A stretch of DNA of 64,000 nt, taken from NCBI GenBank assembly GCA_024345305.1, contig BRON01000006.1:1674001-1738000 (forward strand), read 5' to 3'. The translations under genes and the position numbers were made by a program. This stretch comes from Mrakia gelida (taxonomy: Eukaryota > Basidiomycota > Tremellomycetes > Cystofilobasidiales > Mrakiaceae). Positions within the stretch are counted from its first letter, which is position 1; each line of letters opens with the position of its first letter. The notes under the pieces are model-generated. The model did not search any database, had not been told where the DNA came from, and worked only from the letters and a program-made list of their open reading frames with translations. Positions 33,710 to 46,300 of the stretch are shown here, in pieces.

Positions 33710-35293
33710 CTACAGCTCCAGAACAATCACCTCGACGACGATCTCCAACTCTCCCAACTCCTCGATCCTCCCTCGCAGATCCGACGCGTCTCCCTCCGAC
33801 TTCGTTCCGAAGATGATCTTCTTGACGTTCCCGGTGTGCTTGAGGATGAAGTCGCGTCCTTCGGGGAGGGAGGGGTGCTGGAGAATCGACGTGAGGGTGG
33901 GGGAGATGGTTTCGAGGAGGGTGGGAGAGAGGTCGAACGGGAAATCGAGTTGGAGTCGAGGGAGGTGGCGGATGCGCTGAAGGGTTTCGTGGACAGCGGT
34001 AAGGAGGGAATGGAGGTCTAAGAGGGTAAGGCGAAAAACGAGGAGATGGTTCGGGTGAATCAAGTGAGATTCCCAGTTCCATCCTTCGTCCTGACGCGCG
34101 CCATCCCACCAATCGCCCACGACCTTCAGCAGCCGACGGATGTCCTTCGAGGTAAGGGAAGAAAAGACGAGCGTTTCGCTCAAGCACGAGCGCCCGACCC
34201 ATCGCAGCCTCGAATGCTGGAGGTAGAGAACGAGGAAGAGGTGATTTGGAGTTGACGTTACCATCTCGTGCAGCAGGCGGCTCGCAGCCCTCCCACAAGT
34301 CAGGTCCGAAGCGACGTCGACCCAAACGGAGGTTCTCGCGTAGGTGAAAGGATGGTTCGGGGTCTCGCTTGCGAGGTGATCGGCGAGGTCCAAGGTCGCC
34401 TCGTCTCGAAGGTCGAACGCGACCTGACGGTAGAAGAGAGGTCGAGCGACGTCCTTCCATCTTCGACAGACGAGCTGAAGTCCGACTGGATTCCAGGGTC
34501 TCGATCCAGGATAAGGGTTTGCGATTCCGAGAAGTGCGTTCGAATAGTGGTAGAAGTGGAAGGGTTGATGGAGGTGATGGAGAATCTCGGCGAGGATCTC
34601 GTTAGGGAAGACGTCGAGGGACGAGGGACGAGGAGAGGGATCAGGAGGAGGGGATGGGGAAGGGGTGTGCTGTCGCAAAATTAAAAAAAAAGTTCAGCTC
34701 GTGCCTTGGTTTCTGGTGAGAGAAGAAGGAACGAGCTCACCCTGATAGAGGAGGGTCGAGGTCGGGAGGGAGAGAGGATCGAAGACGAAAAAAAAGCGAA
34801 CGCCAGGGCTCTTGAGATGGCGCTCGAGCAAGAAGGAAGGGCAGCCGTGGGTCGAGATCTAGGAAGTCAGAAGTACTGGCATGCGAAAAGTTGACGTAAG
34901 TCAGCACTGTATGGATGGAGGACCAACTGATCCAGGAAGCAACGAGAGAAACCTCTGCTCCTCCTGCTCCCCTTCGTCCTCCTCCAACTTCCCTCCCCTC
35001 CTCCTTCTTCAACTTCTTCACCTCTGCCTCCAAGACTACGACTCGATTCTGGAGAGCAGTGTTTCGGGTCTTGAGACAAGTATTCTCGGCGAGAAGAAGA
35101 GCTTCTCGTTCGGAGGTGATGCTCTGAATCGAACCAGAGGGAAGAAGGGAGGGAGGAGTCCTGGTGAGCTCGATCTTCCATCTCCGTGTTCGTCCCCTCG
35201 TCCCCCGTCAGCATCGCCGTTGAGCTGCTCAGCACTCACCTTCGAGATATCGTCTCCAGACGGTTGGGCTGACGAAGAAGTTGAAAAGGGCAT
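33710..35293 (-). pseudogene. Coiled-coil/F-box gene, copy B, with in-frame TGA
   Basis: Same four-exon layout as copies A and C, all introns phase 0: 35240-35293, 34953-35123, 34741-34875, 33710-34669, 440 codons in all. Exon 2 is a coiled coil (SITSEREALLLAENTCLK). Exon 4 starts with the F-box (VFPNEILAEILHHLHQPFHF, then GLQLVCRRWKDVARPLFY) and is open to its end, finishing VEVIVLEL like copy C. Exon 3, in the frame shared with copy C and needed to enter exon 4, begins TAC TTC TGA, so codon 78 is a stop. I found no alternative GT-AG solution that keeps the frame and joins to exon 4. The locus is either a recent pseudogene, a gene making only the short coiled-coil part, or one rescued by a splice form I cannot see. 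The good condition of exon 4 argues that any decay is young. Confidence 0.6.
34867..34869 (-). other. In-frame TGA in exon 3 of F-box copy B
   Basis: Third codon of exon 3. The aligned codon in copy C is TCA, so one C-to-G change would explain it. Confidence 0.6.
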
Positions 35294-35797
35294 CGGAAAA
35301 GGAGGGAAGATGGAGGGGGCTGAAGGGGAGGAGGAGATGTCGTCGGTCGATGGAGCTTGGGTGGCCGTCGATAGCAGTAAGTAGCAGGAGTTTGGGCTGT
35401 TACGCGTGAAGCTGCTGGCGAGGATGAAGAGGAGTAGAGACTCGGAAAATCTCAATTTTGACTGCTGGCCGTCGCTGGAAGAAGCTACAAAAGGAGGGAT
35501 CATTTCGACTCCACCACGACCTCCATTCGCCTCGCTCCTCCTTCCTTTCCCTTCCTTCCATTCCCCCTCCAATCCTCGCCTGGATCTGTAAGTATATCCT
35601 CTCAAACCTCTTTCGAAGTGTCACATTATCGATTCTGATTTCGATCCCACCTTTTTCTCTGTCGTAGGAGCGAGAAGGAACGCTAGAAAGCGAGCTCTTT
35701 GCAGCCAACGAGCTCAACAAGATCCCTTCCCCTTCCCTCTCTCTCCCTCTCCTCGCCCCCATCCTCCTCCCACCTCCTCGGTCGTCTCCTCGTCAGG
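35294..35797. other. Divergent promoter region between F-box copy B and TAF2
   Basis: 504 bases between two divergent start codons; C/T-rich on the + strand next to TAF2. No specific site recognised. Confidence 0.5.
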
Positions 35798-38700
35798 ATG
35801 ACCTCCAACGAGAAACCGCGATACCGTGGATTTGCTCTCTCCCATCAGAAGGCTACCCTGGATGTCTCTCTCGCGACTGGACTCATCACTGGAATCGCCG
35901 ACCTGACCATCATCCCCACCTCGGACGACCTTCGAGTGCTCTACCTTCACTTTCGTCAAGGAAGAGTCAAGAACATCACCTACCCAGCTTCCCTCAACCC
36001 TCTCTCATTCACTCACAACGATCCTCTCCAATCCCTAGCTCTCTCCAATCCGGGAGACGCTCACGTCTTTCCAGAAGCGAAGAGGAAGGCTTTCGCTGCC
36101 TACGCAGAGGGGGAGGAGGGAGAACTAGCAGTCAGGCTGGAAGAGGGAAGTGTGAGGAGGACAGAGGAGGATGGAACGGGAGATTTCGTGCCGGTGGTGG
36201 TGAGGATCGAGTACGAGGTTAGGGCAGGAGGGGAAGGGTTGGCTCTCTTCGGAGCTCTCGACGGAGACGACGATCTCGTGAGTACCAGCAGCTTCCTTTC
36301 TTGCGTGTCATTACTCGTAGATGGGGGTGAAGTAGTGGATGCAGAAAGCTGCATGAAGATGTCGACAAAACCACTACCAGGAGGCTCTTCAGAGCGAAAC
36401 GAACGAGCTCACCATCTTCTCCTTCCCCTTCCTTTCCTTTCTTTGCCTTTCTTCAGCACGTCCCTCACCTCTACACCTCTCCCACTTCCCCCGACGCCGC
36501 TCGATGCTGGATCCCTTGTGTAGACAACCTCTGGGAAAGATGCACCTGGGAACTCGACTTCGTCGTCGCTCGAAGGCTGATCGACTACCAGGATCCCCAG
36601 GAGGAAGCCGGACGGAAGAGGAGGAAGGGGAAAGGGAAGGAGAAGGCTAGAGCTATCGAGGCTAACCCAGAGATGGGCATGCCGATCGTCGTGGCATGTA
36701 GTGGAGAGCTGGTAGAGCATGTGAGCATCCTTGTATATTTCGTTGTAGTGTGGTGGTGGTGGTGGCGAGGAGGACGAGAAGGGACTCGACGCGCGAGCTG
36801 ACCTTGACTCCTCCTCTTTCTCTGTTTCCCTCAGGTCTGCCATCCCTTCAGTTCCACCAAATCCATCTTCCGATTCGTCCAGTCCATCCCTACCTCCGTC
36901 CAGCACATCTCCTTCGCCGTCGGACCCTTCCACGTCGTCGCTCTCCCTCCAACTCCAGCCTCCGACTCAACCACCTCCAACGATCCCTCCCATCCCAATT
37001 CGAACGACGAACTCGCCGCTTCAGCTCCCATCTCGGACGACTCCTCCCAACCTCCCATCCACGTCTTCTGCCTTCCAGGCCTCGAGGACACCATCCAAGT
37101 CTCGACCTCGTTCGTTCGAGCAGGAATGGACTTCTTCACGTCCGAGTACGGATCCTACCCTTTCACGACCTTCAACCTCGTCTTCGTCGATGAACCCATC
37201 GTCTCGTCGTCAGCAGGAGCAGCCATGGCCATCTTCGACTCGGATCTTCTCCATCCCAAGGAGATCATCGACCAAGCCTACGAAACTCGACTCGTCCTCT
37301 CCCACGCTCTGGCCTTCCAGTGGATCGGAATCAACATCGTCCCGAAGACATGGTCGGACACCTGGCTCATCAACGGTCTCTCCCTCTACATCACCGGTCT
37401 CTTCCTTCGGAAACTCCTCGGGAACAACGAGTACCGCTTCAGGCTCAAGATGGATTCGATTCGGTGCGCCGAGATGGACGACGGATCCCAAGCTCCCATC
37501 TGCCTCCCTGGATCCCTCGACCCTCCCGACGCGGCTACCCTCCCCTTCGTCAATCTCAAGTCAGGTCTCGTCCTCCACATCCTCGATCGTCGACTCGGAA
37601 AGACTGGAACGTCCCTCGGTCTCTCGCGAGTCATCCCCAAGATCTTCCTCTCGGCCATCACTGGAGATCTCGCGAACAACGCGTTGTCGACGCAGGCGTT
37701 CCTGAGGATGTGCAGGAAGGTCAGCGGAGTGGACATGAGGAGTTTCGCGGAGCAGTGGGTATGGGGGAGTGGATGTCCGAGCTTGCTCGTGACCGCTCAC
37801 TTCAACAAGAAGAAGATGTTGATCGAGATGACGGCGAGGCAGACGTGTCCGGCGGTGGAGAAGAACGCGAAGGACAAGGTTCTCGCTGGGTATCTCAAGC
37901 CTACTCCCTGGTTCGAGGTAAGTCTGCCTTCCTCCCTCGAAGCCTTCCGCTCTTGACTGACCCGAATCCTCGTTCTTCTTACTTTCCTCTCCCTCAGGGC
38001 CAGATGACCGTTCGAATCCACGAAGCCGACGGAACCCCCTACGAACACGTCCTCGACATCCGAGAAGGTTTCAAGACCTACGACGTCCCCTTCAACACCA
38101 AGTACAAGCGAGTCCGTCGAAACACCAAGCGATACCTCGCGAGGAAGGCAGCAGCGGCAGCAGCAGCAGCAGGAGACGTGGACGCCGCCGAAGCGATGGG
38201 GATGCTCGATCTCGGATTCGATCTGGCCATCTGGGAGGAGGAGGAGGAGAGAGACAAGTGGAGAGTTGCGGATTGGACGGAGGAGGAGGAGAACGAGATG
38301 GTTGGAGCGCCGTACGAGTGGATCAGGTTGGACGCCGACTTCGAGTGGATCGCCAACGTCAGATTCGTTCAGCCGGACTACTACTGGGTCAGTCAGCTCC
38401 AGAGGGATAGGGACGTTGTTGCTCAGGTCGAGGTAAGTCTTCCTCCTCTCTTTTTGCTCTGCTCGAGAACGACGCGAGACTGACTTCTCTCGTTTCGACG
38501 CGTCCTTAGGCGATTCGGGTCCTTCGACTCAACCCCTCCCCAGTCGCTACCTGTATCCTGTCGAAGACTGTCCTGGTCACGAACTACTTCTTCCAAGTTC
38601 GGATCGAAGCTGCCAACTCTCTCGTTCTGGTGAGTCTCGTCTCCTCCTTCCCTCGAGTTTCGACGCGTCTGACCCTCTCGTCCTCGTCTCTCCCTTCCAG

Positions 38701-41700
38701 GACTCGAACAAGAACGATCACCTCGGACTGTTCCAACTCCTCAAGATCTTCCAAACTCGATATTGCTACCCTCCAGAGGTCGAAACGACGGATCCCTTCC
38801 AGTTCAGCTGCATTCCCAGGCCGAACGACTTCTCGGAGTTCGCGGAGTATTTCGTTCAAAAAGTGAGCTCTCGTCGACGACCTCTCCTCCATCTCGATGC
38901 ACGCTGACCTCCTTTTTTCTCCAGGCCGTTCTCGTCGCTCTCTCCCGATGCTACGAGCACCACAGCTTCCCCGTCATCACTCGTCTCCTCGTCGATCTCC
39001 TTCGTTACAACGACAACTCGTCGAACGCGGTCCGTCCTTCTCTCTCTGGCTTTCCCGTCCCCACTCTCGCTGACCCCGCCTCCATCTTTGCTGCATCGCA
39101 GTACGCCGACGGAGCCTACATCGCCACCGTCATCGGATGCCTCGGGTTCTCCCTCGTCCTCTCAGCCAACCATCCTCCAAACTACGATCCCAACTCCGAG
39201 GCAGCCCTCGTCCAGCGAAGGTCGAACAACGAGATACTTCAGCAGTCACTCGAGCAGGTCACCAGGTACATGAGCATGGATAGACTCGTTCCGTCGTATC
39301 ACAACGTCGTGACGATGGCTGGAATGGAGGTGAGTGATTCGACGCGTTCTGTCTTTTTTTCCGACGCGCGTTCTGATTGTCTTCATTTTCGCCGTCTCGC
39401 AGTTGAAACTTCACGTCACGATGCTCGGTCTCATCCCAAACGACATCAAGTTCTTCCTCAGCTACACGAGGTTCGTCTCTTCTCCTCTCCCTGTCGATCT
39501 TCTTGAACTGACTTCGTTTTCGTTCCTCTTTTTTCAGGGAGGGAAACTACGTCCCCGTTCGACTCGCCGCCTTCGACTGCCTCCTCATCTCCTCCGCTCC
39601 AGGTTCAAAAGCCGAGGTCGCCAACTACCTCTTCACCGTCGCCGCTCACGACTCCTCTCGACTCGTTCGAAGACACGTCGCTCGAGGAATATGCGAGGCT
39701 CTCGTCTTCGCTCTTTCCGTCGGAGGGATTCGACTTCCCGCTCAGAAGCTCATCGAGGGAGAGGGAAGACCACCAGTCGACGAGGTTGAGGTTGGATTGA
39801 AGGCTCTGAAGAAGGAGGTCGGACGATCGGCAGTGATGCGAGACGGGTTGATGAGTGTGATCTCGTGAGTCCTTCGAACGAGCTCGTCTTGATCCTCGAG
39901 GCCTTTCCTGATTTTCTTCTCGTTCTCTCCCTTCGCCCAGGTCTCCTGACGTCGACTTCGAAGTTCGATGGGCTATGATCCAGCTCGCTGAGATGCTCGT
40001 TCGGCCAGCCGAGGAAGCCATCCCCAAGGTCGTTCTGTACCTTCCTCCTCCAACGCCTGCTTTCGAGATCCCTCCCGCTCTCCCAACGCCCAAGATCAAG
40101 TTCTTCACTGGAAATAGTGAGTCTCCGAGCTCCCCTTTCCCTCCTCGCCTCAGATACTGATCTTCGATTCGTTCTCGTTCTCGCAGTGTCTCAACCCTCC
40201 ACGCCTTCGACTCCCTCCTACGAACCCAGCTCGTTCCTCAACAACGGTCTTCCAAGTCCAGCCATTCGACTCACTCTCAACCGACCTCCAGCACACGCTC
40301 CTCCTGCCATTCCTCCTCCCAAGAAGAAGAAGGAGAAGGCGCTTTCGAAGGCTCAGAAGTCAGGCTTGACCGCGACGGAGTTGATCGTTTGTCGAAAGCT
40401 GTTGCAGAAGATGGTGAGTCGAGCGACCCCGCTCCTTTGTCCTGCTCGAAGCTTGACACTGACCTTTCTACGTCCTCTCTGCAGGTGGAGAACAAGAACT
40501 CGATGTTCTTCCACGCCCCTGTGGATCCGATTCGAGACGGAGCCATCGAGTTCGTCCCTCCTCCGCTCTTTCCTCGTCGCGTTCGAGCGAGTCGCTGACC
40601 CTTTGCCCTATCCCGTTTATTACCAGCTACTTCACCGTCATCAGGAATCCCATGGATCTCTCGACCGTCCGAGCCAAGCTCGAGGATGGACAGTATCAAG
40701 ATCGATTCGCTTTCAGGGACGACGTTCACCTCATCGCCTCGAACGCCATCTTCTACAACCAGCCCAACTCGCCGATCGGGAAGATGAGCGAGAAGTTTGC
40801 GGCCTACTTCGATAAGCGTGAGCATCTCCTATGTTCTCGTCGTTCTCTTTCAAACTGCTCTCGAAAGTCTGACCCTCTTCGTCGTCGCGTTTCTTTCTCT
40901 TCTTCCAGAATGGGAGACGACCGAGAGTTAGTCCCGACTCTCGCTTCCTGACCTCCTCGTATCGAGCTGACTCTGAACTCTTCTCTCTCCACAGGTGTCC
41001 TCCGAGCGAACAAGGACAGGGAGTCGGAACCCTCGAGAGCAGCAGCACCCCTCCCTCTCACTCCCTCCGCTGGACCGTCGGCTCCCCTTCGGATCTCCAT
41101 CTCAGCCTACGCCTCCTCATCTGCGTCGGCAGCAGCTTCTGCCTCGATGCCTCCACCGCCAGTTCCAGCCTCTGCGATGCAAGCTTCCTCGTCGACATCG
41201 TCGTCGTTCCCCAACGCAACGGCTCCCAACCCTCCCGTTCGTCCGACCATCAAGCTCAAGCCCAAGATCAGCTTCATCGTTCCCTCCCAGAACGGATCAG
41301 CAACTCCTTCACCAGCTCCCTCACCTCGTCCATCTCCCGCTCTACCACCTCCATCTCCTCGAGAACCTCCTCCTCCCGAGCTCGCCAACCCGTTCACGAA
41401 GGTTCCCAAGAAGCTCAAGGCCGAGCCGCAGGCCTTCGTTCCACCCCCACCACCTCCTCCTCCTCGCCGAAAACAGGCCGACGAGCTCGACGATCTTCTT
41501 GCGGAGGAACTCGGATTGATGGAGGAGGAGGATCCGCTCCAACTTGCTTCCGGAAGCTCTCGACCTCCCTCCCTCCCTCCTCCTCCACCACCCCCTCCTC
41601 CTGCTCCTGTGGCAGCCGCACCAGCACCGAGACCGATGATGAAGATCAAAATCAAGGATCACAACTACTCTGCTCCCCTCGCTTCCCCTTCGCTACCCAC

Positions 41701-43107
41701 TCCCATCGTCGAGAAACCACCGAAGAAGGTCAAGATCAGAGAACCGTCGGTCGCGTCGTCCACCTCCTCGAAGGCTCGAGACTCGCCCGCTCCTCAACCT
41801 TACAACCCTCCAGCACCACCACCACCACCACCGCCTGCCTTCAACCCCCAACCCTACAATCCACCTCCACAATCCTTCGATCCTCAACCCTACAACCCTC
41901 CACCTCCCTCGTTCGCGCCGCCGCCTCCTCCACCACCTCCTCCTCCCGCTCAGAACTACGAACTCTACCCTCCCCCACCACCCGTCGCCGCACCACCTCC
42001 TCCTCCTTCAGCTCGTTCATCGACGAACACCCTCGCTCAGCTCGTCGAGAACCGAGATCCCTTCAACCCGAGGAGAGGAAAGATCATCGTCAGGTCGCTC
42101 CTGATGATCAACCCTCAGTCGATGCTCGTAAGCTCTGCGTCTTCCCTGGCTTTGACCCAAAGTCGCTTAAGCTGACCCTCTGATTTCTTATTCTTCTTCT
42201 TCCAGTTCGCCAAACCCGTCGACGCCGTGAAGGACGGGTGCCCAACGTGAGTGCTCACTCGCCTCCCTCTTTCTTCTCTTTCGACCGAGCTGACCGCCTC
42301 TCTCTCCTCTCTTCAGCTACTACGACGAGATCAAGAACCCCATGAGTCTCGAGACTGCCGATCGCAAGATCTCCAACGGTCGTTACCGAACGTGGGGAGA
42401 GTTCGCCTACGACATGAAGCTCATGTTCGACAAGTTCGTCTCGTCTCTTCTCGTCTCTTCAACCGTCTCTGCCCGCTCGCTCGTCTCTCGTTCTAACCTA
42501 ACCCTTCTTCTTCCTTTCCCTTCCAGCTGTCGACGCTTCAACGGTCCTGGAGTGCTGAGCGACTGGTCCGACATCGTCGAGAAGGAGTTCGTCAAGAAGG
42601 AGTGGCCCAAGGCGATGGCGAAGGGATTGATCTCCGACGAGAAGAAGGAGCTCACGGGCTTGTTGGGGAAGCTGCAGAGGTGGCCTGGAAGCGAGTGGTT
42701 CAGGGATCCCGTGAGTTCCTTAGTCTTTTCTGTTCGTACGAACGAAGACCGTCGCTGACTCCCTTTCGTTCGCGCTCGTTCAGGTTGACATCGTCGCCCT
42801 CGGCATCCCCGACTACCCTCGAGTGATCCAGCATCCTCGCTCCCTCTCGACCATCAAAAAGGCTCTCAGAAACAACTCGTCCTACTCGTCCGAGCTCTTC
42901 GAGAGGGACATGCAGTTGGTGGTGGACAACGCGAGGGTGTTCAACGGAGCCGAATCGATCGTCGGCCAGGCAGCTACGGCGTTGGAGAGGCACTGGAGGA
43001 GTTTGGATCCCCTGTTCAGTGGGAGTGGTGGGGAGAGGAAGAGGAAGGAGAGTGGGGAAGGAGGAGGAGGGGAGGGTGGGAGTGGGTCGAAGAAGGCGAA
43101 GTACTGA
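35798..43107 (+). CDS. TAF2: TFIID subunit TAF2 with three C-terminal bromodomains
   Basis: Subunit of the general transcription factor TFIID, expected to contact promoter DNA and the TAF1/TAF8 lobe. Twenty exons join in frame to 1915 aa, among them 35798-36277, 36835-37917, 37998-38432, 39538-39864, 40187-40413, 40485-40549, 40627-40817, 40995-42127, 42317-42433, 42527-42710 and 42784-43107. Residues 1-1150 are the M1-aminopeptidase-like TAF2 fold with dead catalytic motifs: SSAGAAM replaces GAMEN and HALAFQW replaces HExxH. Then come bromodomain 1 (about 1210-1311, acetyl-lysine Asn1291 in FYN), a 350-residue Pro-rich linker, bromodomain 2 (about 1672-1770, Asn1752) and bromodomain 3 (about 1785-1890, Asn1862), ending in a Lys-rich tail. 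Human and budding-yeast TAF2 lack bromodomains, as far as I know. Every junction between the TAF2 part and the bromodomains is a GT-AG intron that keeps frame. Confidence 0.92.
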
Positions 43108-43389
43108 GGAGGAGCTCGAGGGAGAGAGCGAACGAGGCTGGTTTGGTAGTCTTCGTTGCTAGGTTCCTGTTTGTCTTTTCCGTCTTTGAATGATTTTTAC
43201 GAGACTGCGAGCTTGTCAGACCATCGAGAGATCGTGAGCGGACTTTGCTAGTAGAGTAACGAAGTCAACAACGAAGACGAGCGGGTTCGGGGAGAAGGAG
43301 CTCTTTGCGTCCGTGGAGTCGAGCTCACCTCTCCCTCCTTCCTTCGCTTCTTCTTCTCCAACGACCTCCTGCCTCGCTCTTTTGAAGAG

Positions 43390-46300
43390 ATGGGAACCTA
43401 CGCGGACGTGATCACCACCTCGGGAGACATCCAAAACCCTCCTCTGGTAGCGGAACGACTGGAGAAGCTCGTCCAAGCTGAGGACTCCCTTCCTCCTTCG
43501 ACGCCGTCTCAAGACTCGAGGTCGACCAGGGGAGCCGCTGCAAGGTCAGGAGCAGTTTCTTCAGCGGGGAGCAGTAAGGTCATAGGAACGAACGCGTGAG
43601 TATATGCTCTACTAGACGTGTTTAGATGAAGGTACAGGGAGGAGAGCTCATCAAAGCTGACCTTGACCTCACCCTCTCTCTCTTCTCCCTCCGCTCTCGC
43701 TCCCTCTCCCTTGCGATCCATCCACTCGTTCCATCCACTCCTTACGATCTCGTCTTCGTTTCGAAACGATGCACTTGGATGTGAACAGTACTACGCCCAA
43801 CCCTTTCGCTCGCAACACTCGAAATCGTCCCTCCCTACCAAGTCCAGCGACGAACGTCGCTCCCTCAGGCTCTCCTCCTCCTTCGACTCTCCCTCCTCTC
43901 GAATCGACAACAACAACCTCATCAACAGACGATCTTACATCCATACAACTGCCACAGCTAGATCCATCTTCTACCAACGTCACTCAGCCATCAACAAGCT
44001 CAGGGTAAGTCCTCTTTCCTCATCCATCGGAGCTCATCGAACCAAGGTCAACCGTCGAGCTCAAGCTGACCTCGCTCCCTCCCTTCCCTCCTTCCCCTTC
44101 CTTCCCCATCCCGTCATCTTCATTTCCTCGTCTCTCAACCGCCGTATATCGAACCATCACCCGCCAACCCATCTACCGCGTTTTTCTCCTCGTCAAGGTC
44201 ACCACCAACGAGTCAAGTCGAAGGAGAATCTGGGACGCGTTCAGCTCAAGGAACCGCTCCTCCTCCACCTTCGCTCCCTCTCCCTCTCCCTCTTCTCGAC
44301 GCGAACGGATCCTCAGCAGTCAGCGAAGACGTTCAAGATCGGTTCTATCTTGAAGATGAGGTTATGGCTAGTGGAGCTTCGACGTGAGTTTGCTACTCCT
44401 TGGCTCTCTATAGCAAGCGAAACGCTCTTCGTGTTGCTCGTCCTTTCTCCCTCCCCACTCGCTCACACGCGTCTCCATCCTCCTGCTTCCTCCTTCTCCA
44501 GCAGTCCCCTCTCGTCTCCAGCACCTTCGCCACCACCCTTCCAGGCCCCACAACCCAACCTTCTCGCTCTCCCACCACATCTTTCCCTCCTCGGAACTCC
44601 AGCCTCCTCCTCCGTCTCACCCCAAACCCTCACCGCCGCTCAGAAGGGCAAGGGAAAAGCTCCCGCTGAACCTCGTGTGGCTCGAGCGAGACGGTCGACG
44701 GCTAGTCTGGGGCTGGCTGTCGGGATGGGAGGGATGGGTGGAGTGTCGGAGAGGAAGGAGGTCGAGGAGCTTGTGAGGGAGTGTAGGGATCGGATGGGTG
44801 AGTGTACCCCCTTCTCCTGCCATCGTTTCTCTTCGTTCGAGCCTGAGCTGACTCGTCGCTTTTGGTTTGGTTTGATTCGGTGGGTGCAGCGAATCCCTCA
44901 ACGACGGACGGATCGTCTCTCCCACCCATCTACCTCACGACTCTCCCGCTGAGCGAGGTTCAACCTCCTCCGACAATTTACGACTTCAACGCTGCTTCCA
45001 CTTCGACAGCTGGACCTGGACCTTCGACGGTGCTCGACTCAGCAGCGATGTCAGCTCAAGCTCAGATCGAGACGCCCTCGTTTCGACTTATCGACGAGAA
45101 GGCCGAGGAGGACAGGATGGGGAGGTTGAGGAAACGGGCTGAGGAGGTCAGTCTTCCCTCCTTTTCCCTTTATCTCTCGCACGCGCGCTTTCCTTTCTCG
45201 CCCGCTCGTAGACGACAGAGCAGTCCTGACGAGAGAGCTCGTTTTGCGTCGTCGAAAACAGTCCGAAGAAACGATGGACGCCCACTACAACCAGCTTCAC
45301 AAGAAGTACGAGACGTTTGAGAAGCGACAGCGACGGAGGGAGAAGGAGCGACTTCAGCATGAACGGTACAAGATGAAGGAGAGGGTGGATCTTATCAGGG
45401 GGATGGATGGGAAGAGGTACGTCTCTCTTCCTCGTTCTGTTTCGTCTTCGTTTCGTCGCGACCGTGTTCGTTCGAACGCTCAAACTGACTCCAGCGTCCG
45501 TTTGGTTTGGGTTGGGTTGTGCGTTCCAGCTTCGCCGCCTTGGTCGCCTCAGGAGAACCACCACCCTCGGACGGGACGGTTCGGAAGTTCGTCCATCCTG
45601 AGGAGATTCGGTCCAAGATGCTCGAGGAGGCGGAGGAGGTGCTGAGGAGGTACGATCAGTTGTTGCCTGTGGAGAACAGAATGTACGTCTCTCGAACGAT
45701 CTCGCCCCTTCCTCTTATTCCTCCGCTCGCTCGAGAGCGTGCGAACCCTTTGGCTGATCAACGTTTTCGCGTCCGTCTCGTTCGTTCAAAAGGAAACAAA
45801 AACGCCTCGACGACCTCGCTGACGACTCAGGATCGGACGCGACTCCTCCTCCTCCACCTTCGTTCACTCGGACCTCTTCGAGCCTTCGACCTCCTACCCT
45901 CAGCTCTCTCAACTCCCACTCCACCGGAAAAGCACCCTCCTCCTCCCTCTCCATCAAGATCCGAATCCCCGCCTCGGCTCTCGCTTCCTCCTCATCGTCC
46001 CTCCCTTCACCGAAACTCAAGTCACCGAAGAAGGAGATGGCTGCTTCGCTACCGTCCACGAGGAAGAGCAAGGCCGCTTCGAAGAAGGAGAAGTCCAAAC
46101 CGAAACCACCGAAGAGGAAGAGGAAGAGAGCTCTGGAGGAAGAAGAGGAAGAAGACGAAGACGAGGAAGAGGAGGACGAGGACGAGGAAGTCGACGATGA
46201 GCTCGAGGAAGACGCGGACGCCGATGAGGAAGCAGAGGAGGAGGAGGAGGAGGAGGAAGGACCCCAACCCGAACCCAAAGCTCCCAAACCCAGAAGATCA

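Noticed and set aside
34737..35033. Continuous frame running from the coiled-coil exon of F-box copy B through the intron
   Set aside because: It avoids the TGA, but ends out of phase with exon 4 and uses a frame different from that conserved in copies A and C.
41107..41655. Minus-strand Gly-rich open frame of 182 aa
   Set aside because: Antisense shadow of the Pro-rich linker of TAF2; Gly/Pro codon complementarity explains it.
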